DNA from: Clostridia bacterium
Lineage (GTDB): Bacteria > Bacillota > Clostridia > Christensenellales > CAG-917
DNA length: 64,000 bases
Assembly: GCA_017461985.1 (NCBI GenBank)
Contig: JAFTSA010000004.1
Location: 124,001-188,000 of the forward strand
Direction of reading: 5' to 3'
Part shown: positions 58,310-64,000 of the stretch, piece by piece
How positions within the stretch are numbered: the first letter of the stretch is position 1
Layout of the letters: the number at the start of each line of letters is the position of its first letter
The notes under the pieces: generated by a model
What the model saw: the letters and a program-made list of their open reading frames with translations, nothing else
Told to the model about the DNA's origin: nothing
Database searches by the model: none
Position numbers and translations under genes: made by a program

Positions 58310-59437
58310 ATGAAGAAAAAAGTTGCTTTGATTTTTGGCGGAAGGTCGGTGGAAAGGGATATATCCGTCATCACCGCAGTGCAAACCTATCGGCACCTTG
58401 ATGACAAAAAATATGCAGTAACACCTGTTTTTTTGTATGAGGGTGATTTTTACACCGGTGATATGAAATCGATAAAGGACTTTGCACCCTTTGTGCCCTC
58501 AAACCACAAGAAATTGGTGCTTGTCAGTGGCAAATTCTATTACGTCAAAAAGGACAAGATGATAGTGGCACTAAAACCCGACGTTGTTGTCAATTGTTGT
58601 CACGGCGGAGAGGGTGAAAACGGCGTTCTATCTGGGGTTTTTGAGTTCAACGGATTGCCTCATACAAGCCCAAGTTTGTTGCCGTCAGCCCTTTGTATGG
58701 ACAAAGCGGTCAGCAAGGAACTTTTTGAAAATATGCTTTTCAACCAAGTGAAACACTTTGTGTTTTCAAGAAAGGAGTGGGAGAGGGACAGTGACAAAGT
58801 CCTTTTCCACGCAGAAAGTTTTTTGCGATATCCACTCATAGTCAAACCTGCACGGCTTGGAAGTAGCATAGGCATAGGGGTTGCCTACAAGAGAGAGGAC
58901 TTGATTTCAGCAATAGACATCGCGGGGGAGTTTGATGACAAAATTATCGTTGAAGAAAAACTCACTGACTTCATAGAAGTCAACTGCGCCGCATTCAAGG
59001 ACGGCGACAAGATTGTTGTGTCTGAAACTGAACAACCTTTGTCCACCAGTGATTTCTTGTCCTTCAACGACAAATATTCCACAGGCAAAATGGGCGGTGG
59101 TGGTCATATAATCCCTGCAGAAATAGGCGATCTCAACAGCCAAGTGAAGGCATTGACCGAGCGGATATATCGTGAACTTGAGATGAGCGGTGTGGTGAGA
59201 GCGGACTATCTTGTTGACGTCAAACGAGAAAAGATATACCTCAACGAAATCAACACCGTGCCGGGGTCACTGGCCCATTACCTCTTTGAGTCCGCAGGGA
59301 TAACCTTCAAAGACCTTTTGGACAAAATGATAAACACTGCAATAGAGGACCACCTAGACCGCAAATCCCGCACCCATAACTTCTCAACAGGCGTCCTCGA
59401 CAACTTCAAAGGCGGTGGAAAAACGCAAAAAGTGTAA
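58310..59437 (+). CDS. ddl: D-alanine--D-alanine ligase
   Basis: A 375-residue ATP-grasp ligase: ALIFGGRSVERDISVITA, VVNCCHGGEGENGVLSGVFE, KPARLGSSIGIGVA and YLNEINTVPGSLAHYLFE. It makes the D-Ala-D-Ala dipeptide for peptidoglycan. The end of the active-site loop reads YLFE, and the SSIGIG serine motif is present. GGGGGAG precedes the ATG. It is coupled to the membrane-type murF. Confidence 0.95.
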   Translation: MKKKVALIFGGRSVERDISVITAVQTYRHLDDKKYAVTPVFLYEGDFYTGDMKSIKDFAPFVPSNHKKLVLVSGKFYYVKKDKMIVALKPDVVVNCCHGGEGENGVLSGVFEFNGLPHTSPSLLPSALCMDKAVSKELFENMLFNQVKHFVFSRKEWERDSDKVLFHAESFLRYPLIVKPARLGSSIGIGVAYKREDLISAIDIAGEFDDKIIVEEKLTDFIEVNCAAFKDGDKIVVSETEQPLSTSDFLSFNDKYSTGKMGGGGHIIPAEIGDLNSQVKALTERIYRELEMSGVVRADYLVDVKREKIYLNEINTVPGSLAHYLFESAGITFKDLLDKMINTAIEDHLDRKSRTHNFSTGVLDNFKGGGKTQKV

Positions 59438-59447
59438 TTTGACAAAA

Positions 59448-59478
59448 AGAAAACGCTACCATAGGTAGCGTCTTTTTT
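59448..59478. terminator. Bidirectional terminator after ddl
   Basis: ACGCTACC and GGTAGCGT with a three-base loop, flanked by an A-run and a T-run, between convergent genes. Confidence 0.88.
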
Positions 59479-59491
59479 ATTTTATTGTTTT

Positions 59492-60292
59492 TTAGTTTTG
59501 TGCAACTACGTAGTTGCCAGTGAATTCAACCTGTCCTTCAAGGGATTTGGGCAAGTAGATACGGATTTGTGCTTCAACCTCATTTTCATCAAAGATGAAG
59601 AAGAGCATTTTTTCAAGATTTCCGTCTTTTTTGGGAGAGGGATTTTCGTGGATGACGATTGTGCCACCGCCGTAAGTGACAGACAGTTGTGCAGGGAAGT
59701 TTTCATATCCCTTTATGGTGACAAAACTGTCATCGGTGTAGATGACCACTGCGTTTTTGCCATCAAGGTCAAAGACGATTTTATCGATGGGTTTGTCGGG
59801 GTTGGTGCTGTCGTAGGCCACCTCAAAGGACTTTGCGTCTTGATAGTAGCCGTTGGAGAGGATATAGTCCTTTGTTGCTTCATCCCACTTGTCTGCACTT
59901 GTGACACCAAGGCCTGCGGACACGATGATGAACACTGCGCCAACAATCATAACGCCAAAGCAAATTGTTTGCATTGTGACGGTGAACTTCTTTTTCACAA
60001 CGGCAGTCTTTTGTTCTTCCTTTTCGGGGGCGACGTCTTTGCGGTCAAGTTTCTTTTTGAGAGAAACGAACTTGTCCACAAGGGCAGCGCCGATGCCTAA
60101 CGTAAGCACTGCGCATCCAAACAAAATGAGGAACACCATTGAAGAGCCAAAGGCAAGATAGGTGACTGCGGAGTATATCAAAGCGATGACCGATGCACCC
60201 AAAAACACCACTGCAAACAACATTGTCAGCACCAGAGGAGTGTAGGTCATCACCTTTTTCAAGTTTTCTTTGTGTTTGTTTTCTGTTTCCAT
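59492..60292 (-). CDS. Membrane protein of unknown function
   Basis: A 266-residue protein with two N-terminal membrane helices (about 14-40 and 46-70), a charged linker, a third helix (about 106-128) and an extracytoplasmic beta-rich domain with ADKWDEATKDYI and a GGGTIVIHENPSP turn, faintly like the beta-helical DUF4097 proteins. No function is assigned. GGTATG context lacks a good ribosome site except AATGG upstream. The 190 bases before it up to the deacetylase gene show no gene. Confidence 0.65.
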   Translation of the reverse strand: METENKHKENLKKVMTYTPLVLTMLFAVVFLGASVIALIYSAVTYLAFGSSMVFLILFGCAVLTLGIGAALVDKFVSLKKKLDRKDVAPEKEEQKTAVVKKKFTVTMQTICFGVMIVGAVFIIVSAGLGVTSADKWDEATKDYILSNGYYQDAKSFEVAYDSTNPDKPIDKIVFDLDGKNAVVIYTDDSFVTIKGYENFPAQLSVTYGGGTIVIHENPSPKKDGNLEKMLFFIFDENEVEAQIRIYLPKSLEGQVEFTGNYVVAQN

Positions 60293-60480
60293 ACCACCAT
60301 TTTACAACTTAGTTGGAAAAAGTCAACAGATTGGGGCGGTTGCGCCTTTTGTCAAAAGATTTCCGCTCAGTTCTAAACCTCATTTGCTTCGCGTAATTTA
60401 TCACTATAGACGAAGTGCGAACTTTTACGACAGGATTTGTCATTTTCTGTCAAGGCGGTTGGTCTAATATGGAGGCATAA

Positions 60481-61251
60481 ATGTTTGTAGTGCTAAAACG
60501 TAAAAACATTTTGTTCTACGGTGTTGCCATTGTGCTGATTGCAGTTCTTGTGACCCTCATATCTACTTCATCGGTGGCAGGAGTGTTCTTTGGCAAAACC
60601 TCACGGAAGATCCCCGTATATTCGGTGTCAGTGGCGGAGGAGGACAAAGTCATTGCTCTCACCTTTGACGCCGCTTGGGGCGCAGACAAAACCTTGAAAA
60701 TCATTGAAATCTTGAAGGAATACGACGCAAACGCCACTTTCTTTCTTGTTGGATTTTGGATTGACAAATACCCAGAGGAAACAAAGGCAATAGCCTCAGC
60801 CGGCTTTGACATAGGCAACCACTCCGAAAACCACCTCAATATGCCACGGCTATCCCGTGAAAAGATTGTGGAGGAGATTCAGTCCGTAAACAAAAAGGTC
60901 TATGACCTTACAGGCAAAACGCCCACTCATTTCCGTGCTCCTTTCGGTGACTACGATAATAGCCTTATGACCGCCCTAGAGGACTTAGGCATGGTGGGAG
61001 TGCAGTGGTCAATAGACAGCCTAGATTGGAAGTGGCTTTCAGCAAAGGATATTGTGGCGAGAATAGTGCCAAAGGCAAAGAGTGGGGATATTGTCCTCTT
61101 TCACAACAACAGCGACCACGTCTTAGACGCCTTGCCCCTTGTCCTTGAAGCTCTAAAAAACAAAGGATTCAAATTTGTGGCACTAAGTCAAATGGTGTTG
61201 ACAGACAACTACACGGTGGACTCACAAGGTGTCCAACGGAAAAATGATTAG
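60481..61251 (+). CDS. pdaB: Polysaccharide deacetylase, PdaB-like
   Basis: A 256-residue NodB-fold deacetylase with an N-terminal membrane helix (about 10-33). Metal-site residues are in LTFDAAWGADKT and NHSENH, the substrate groove in FRAPFGDYD, and LFHNNSDHVLDAL is the late motif. The TFDAAWG wording is that of sporulation PdaB enzymes, which help keep the spore cortex or late spore intact. TATGGAGG lies close to the ATG. It overlaps no neighbour, and ssb follows. Confidence 0.85.
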   Translation: MFVVLKRKNILFYGVAIVLIAVLVTLISTSSVAGVFFGKTSRKIPVYSVSVAEEDKVIALTFDAAWGADKTLKIIEILKEYDANATFFLVGFWIDKYPEETKAIASAGFDIGNHSENHLNMPRLSREKIVEEIQSVNKKVYDLTGKTPTHFRAPFGDYDNSLMTALEDLGMVGVQWSIDSLDWKWLSAKDIVARIVPKAKSGDIVLFHNNSDHVLDALPLVLEALKNKGFKFVALSQMVLTDNYTVDSQGVQRKND

Positions 61252-61270
61252 AACAAAAAAGGAGAAATCA

Positions 61271-61885
61271 ATGAGCTACGATCAACTTGAAAACAACAAA
61301 GTGTACTTGAGCGGAATAGTGTCCACAGAGCCAGTCTTTTCCCACGAAGTTATGGGGGAAGGCTTCTATGACTTCACCCTAGACGTGCAACGCCTCAGCG
61401 GACAATATGACAAAATCCCCCTCACCATATCCGAGCGACTTATGGGAGATATGGCCCTCGGCGTGGGTGAAAAGATAGGAGTGTATGGTCAACTGCGCAG
61501 TTATAACAAAGTGGTGGGAGAAAGAAGCAAACTTGTCCTCAAAGTCTTTGTGCGAGAACTAGGCATAGGCGACGACCAAAACCCCAACTATATAGAAATC
61601 GAGGGCTATGTATGCAAGCCCACCGTATATAGAACAACCCCCTTCGGTAGAGAGATATGCGACGTGCTCCTTGCAGTCAACCGCGCTTACAATAAGTCAG
61701 ACTATATCCCCTGTATCGCTTGGGGAAGAAACGCAAGATACGCCGAGTCCTTTGTGGTTGGAGATAAGGTGCTACTTTCAGGACGAATCCAATCAAGAGA
61801 ATATCAAAAGGGATTAGAGGACGGCTCATATGAAAGTAGAACGGCATACGAGGTGTCAATAAACAAGTTGGAGAAGACAGAGTAA
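61271..61885 (+). CDS. Single-stranded DNA-binding protein, two OB folds
   Basis: A 204-residue protein starting at ATG 61271, chosen by AAAGGAG seven bases upstream; an in-frame ATG at 61229 overlaps pdaB. Two OB-fold halves are visible: about 8-95 (KVYLSGIVSTEPVFSHE) and 105-200 (NYIEIEGYVCKPTVYRTTPFG, then YIPCIAWGRNARYAE, the SSB pattern). No acidic DDDIPF-type tail for partner binding is present, so it is probably not the main replicative SSB. Confidence 0.78.
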   Translation: MSYDQLENNKVYLSGIVSTEPVFSHEVMGEGFYDFTLDVQRLSGQYDKIPLTISERLMGDMALGVGEKIGVYGQLRSYNKVVGERSKLVLKVFVRELGIGDDQNPNYIEIEGYVCKPTVYRTTPFGREICDVLLAVNRAYNKSDYIPCIAWGRNARYAESFVVGDKVLLSGRIQSREYQKGLEDGSYESRTAYEVSINKLEKTE

Positions 61886-61935
61886 GGCAGCGGATAGAAA
61901 AATAGGCAAAAAACCATTCTTTCTGCATATCGGTA

Positions 61936-61964
61936 TTTACAAGAGCGATTTTTTCGTGTACAAT
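61936..61964 (+). promoter_or_regulatory. Promoter of alpha-galactosidase gene
   Basis: TTTACA, 17 bases, TACAAT. The leader then contains a TTACGTG/CACGTAA hairpin (about 61986-62012) directly before the AGGGGG ribosome site, which may control translation. Confidence 0.7.
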
Positions 61965-62022
61965 ATACATTTAGAAAAATATTAGCGTTACGTGTGGGCA
62001 CGCTTGCACGTAAGGGGGCATT

Positions 62023-63711
62023 ATGAACATAAAAGATTACACACTGAAAGTCGTTTACGAGTACGCAGGCAAAACAAGAGTCATCAATGAAAGCGATGAT
62101 ATCCTCACTTTTGTGGATAATGGCGAAGACAATCACGTCCATATTACAGTCACCGCAAAAGAAGCAGTCAAGATCACTCTTGCAGAGCTCATCTATGATC
62201 ACTATTTTGAAAGTGAAGAATGGTTCTATGGCGGCGGTTATCAAAGCTGGTCAACCTCAAGAGAATACAAGCGCGGAGATAGACAATATGGTCTTCGTTT
62301 CCCCTGCAATATTATTCCTCTTGCACGCACCTTTGCAGCAGCATCTGGCGACACATATTTCACCGAATACGGCAAGGACCTCTATCACTCAAACACATAC
62401 ACCTATCTCCGCAAGGGAGCAGACGTTGAATTCTTTGGCACTCTCAACGACAGAACTGGCTACACCGTGTTCTATGCAGATATGAGAGAAAACGTCTTTG
62501 CCATCGAAAAGGACGTTGAAGGAGTCACAATCATCGGCGACTATGAACTTTTCAACGTCACTCATCACGTTGGCACTTATGATGAAGTGTTTGACAAGTA
62601 TTTCCAAGAATATCCCGGCAAAGCAACTGGCAGAGTTGATCACTTTGCAGGCTACACCTCATGGTACAACTATTTCCAAAATATTAGCGAAGAAATCATT
62701 ATGCGTGACCTCAACGGCATGTATGAAAAGGCCGGCGACAAGGCAAATATCTTCCAAATCGACGACGGCTATGAAAGCATGGTCGGTGACTGGCTCACTT
62801 TGAAGCCTGAATTCCCAAAGGGAATGGGTTATCTTGCAGATGAAATCCACAAGAAGGGCTACAAAGCAGGATTGTGGCTTGCACCTTTCAGTGCACAATT
62901 CAAGGCAGAAGTTGTCAAAAACCACCCCGAATGGCTCATCAAGACCCCCAAGGGCAAGAATATGATTGGTGGTTTTGCTTGGAACGGATTCTACGTCCTT
63001 GACATTGAACAACCTGCAGTTCGTGATTACATCAAGAACGTGTTTAGAGTTGTTTTTGATGAATGGGGCTATGATATGGTCAAACTTGACTTCTTGTATT
63101 CAGTGGCAATTCAACCCAGAAACAACAAGTCACGCGGACAACTTATGCACGAAGCAATGGACTTCCTACGTGAATGCTGTGGCGACAAGATTATCCTTGG
63201 CTGTGGTGTTCCTCTCAGTGCAAGTTTTGGCATTGTTGATGCTTGCAGAATCAGTTGTGACGTCGAGCTTTCCTTCAAGGAAAAATTCTACGTTAAGGTG
63301 ACCAACCAAGAAATCATCTCTGCAAAGATGGCAATGAACAACAGCATCTTCCGCAGACACCTCAATGGCAGAATCTTTGCAAATGACCCCGACGTGTTCT
63401 TCCTTCGTGACGACGGCATGAAGCCTGCAAAGTTCAACTGGGAACAAAAGAAACTTCTTGCACGCATCAACCATATGTTTGGCTCAGTGCTCTTTGTCAG
63501 TGACAACGCAGGGGTATACGATGACAAGAAGGTAGAAGTCCTCCTTGACTCATTCAAGAAGTTTGACGGCAAAGTCATTTCCGCAGAATACATCAAGGAA
63601 AAAGGCAGTGGAGACGAAGTCATCGCCATCGAATATGAAGAAAACGGCGTGAAGAAGTGTCTTGCATACAACACTCTCACCGGCAAACATACAGACTCAG
63701 TCGTTGACTAA
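62023..63711 (+). CDS. GH36-type alpha-galactosidase
   Basis: A 562-residue glycoside hydrolase of clan GH-D. An N-terminal beta-sandwich (1-200) is followed by a TIM barrel with FQIDDGYESMVGDW, GLWLAPFSA, the nucleophile Asp in MVKLDFLYS and the acid/base candidate Asp in DACRISCDV. No signal peptide is found, so it acts on imported galactosides such as raffinose-family sugars or melibiose. It has its own promoter; no transporter or regulator lies in the window. Confidence 0.87.
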   Translation: MNIKDYTLKVVYEYAGKTRVINESDDILTFVDNGEDNHVHITVTAKEAVKITLAELIYDHYFESEEWFYGGGYQSWSTSREYKRGDRQYGLRFPCNIIPLARTFAAASGDTYFTEYGKDLYHSNTYTYLRKGADVEFFGTLNDRTGYTVFYADMRENVFAIEKDVEGVTIIGDYELFNVTHHVGTYDEVFDKYFQEYPGKATGRVDHFAGYTSWYNYFQNISEEIIMRDLNGMYEKAGDKANIFQIDDGYESMVGDWLTLKPEFPKGMGYLADEIHKKGYKAGLWLAPFSAQFKAEVVKNHPEWLIKTPKGKNMIGGFAWNGFYVLDIEQPAVRDYIKNVFRVVFDEWGYDMVKLDFLYSVAIQPRNNKSRGQLMHEAMDFLRECCGDKIILGCGVPLSASFGIVDACRISCDVELSFKEKFYVKVTNQEIISAKMAMNNSIFRRHLNGRIFANDPDVFFLRDDGMKPAKFNWEQKKLLARINHMFGSVLFVSDNAGVYDDKKVEVLLDSFKKFDGKVISAEYIKEKGSGDEVIAIEYEENGVKKCLAYNTLTGKHTDSVVD

Positions 63712-63714
63712 TTG

Positions 63715-64000
63715 ATGATTGATTTAGATGCTCTCAAACGCATAAGGGAAGATGTGGCGGCAACGGGCAGAGAAATAATGCTCATAGCGGCCACAAAAAC
63801 CCAAAGAAAGGAAACTGTGGACGAGTTTATGACCATTGCGCCCGATTTTGTGCTGGGTGAAAATCGTGTGCAGGAACTTGTTGCAAAATACGACGAGCGT
63901 TATAGATGGCATCTCATCGGTCAACTGCAGACAAACAAAGTGAAATACATAATCGACAAGGTGGAGCTTATTCATTCTCTTGACCGCATTGAGTTGGCAA
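63715..64000 (+). CDS. YggS/PROSC family PLP homeostasis protein, N-terminal part
   Basis: The first 95 codons of a gene that runs off the window. IAATKTQRKETVDEF contains the PLP lysine, followed by LGENRVQEL, WHLIGQLQTNKVKY and HSLDR, all diagnostic of the YggS family. These proteins buffer pyridoxal phosphate. The start is ATG 63715, or TTG 63712 directly after the alpha-galactosidase stop. Confidence 0.93.
   Translation, partial: MIDLDALKRIREDVAATGREIMLIAATKTQRKETVDEFMTIAPDFVLGENRVQELVAKYDERYRWHLIGQLQTNKVKYIIDKVELIHSLDRIELA

Overview
The window looks like a chromosome segment of a spore-forming Clostridia-type Firmicute of moderate GC. The evidence is a complete spoIIIAA-AH operon, a PdaB-like sporulation deacetylase, Gram-positive style Rho-independent terminators, an FMN riboswitch ahead of ribU, HslUV with an N-terminal propeptide, and TrmFO. 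Gene order and several odd fusions suggest an uncultured gut-type lineage. I cannot name it from sequence alone.

Layout. 1-8000 is housekeeping: the end of efp, spoIIIA operon, Asp23-like gene, nusB, xseA, xseB and ispA. 8000-9350 holds tRNA-Gly, tRNA-Cys and tRNA-Leu, whose 3' ends are duplicated in tandem repeats, plus a hairpin array next to a four-helix-bundle (S23/Avd-like) gene. 9746-25147 is an accessory envelope locus: a degenerate EAL-domain protein with aromatic repeats, a membrane-anchored TasA-like protein, two convergent TasA/camelysin-like secreted proteins sharing a nearly identical inverted 5' leader, an AT-rich PIN-like gene between them, two SipW/ER-type signal peptidases, a membrane-bound McrB-like AAA+ ATPase and a large DUF2357-type protein. 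A second hairpin array lies inside this locus.

25365-44302 is again core: comM-dprA-topA-trmFO-hslVU-hisS-rseC-trxA-glyA, a small hypothetical pair with an intracellular subtilase, a cysteine desulfurase with a DUF3343 protein, nth, nfnAB and obgE. 44303-51459 has structured intergenic RNA, a MATE exporter, HAD, ASCH and Gfo/Idh genes, tRNA-Lys, -Gly and -Leu (again with a duplicated 3' end), rlmI and a membrane protein. 51655-64000 carries a nadD-yqeK fusion, rsfS, an FMN riboswitch controlling a RibU-TsaE fusion followed by tsaB and rimI, an alpha/beta hydrolase with no ordinary start codon, a membrane-type MurF, ddl, pdaB, a two-OB-fold SSB, a GH36 alpha-galactosidase and the start of a YggS gene.

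The TasA/SipW genes plausibly form one secretion and assembly system: SipW-type peptidases process the TasA-like subunits, and the membrane AAA+/DUF2357 pair and dead-EAL scaffold may organise or regulate it. That is inference from co-location and shared motifs. Other points of interest are the two inverted-linker hairpin arrays, tRNA 3'-end tandem repeats at three loci, apparently leaderless promoters (minus-10 box, six bases, ATG), and the RibU-TsaE fusion.
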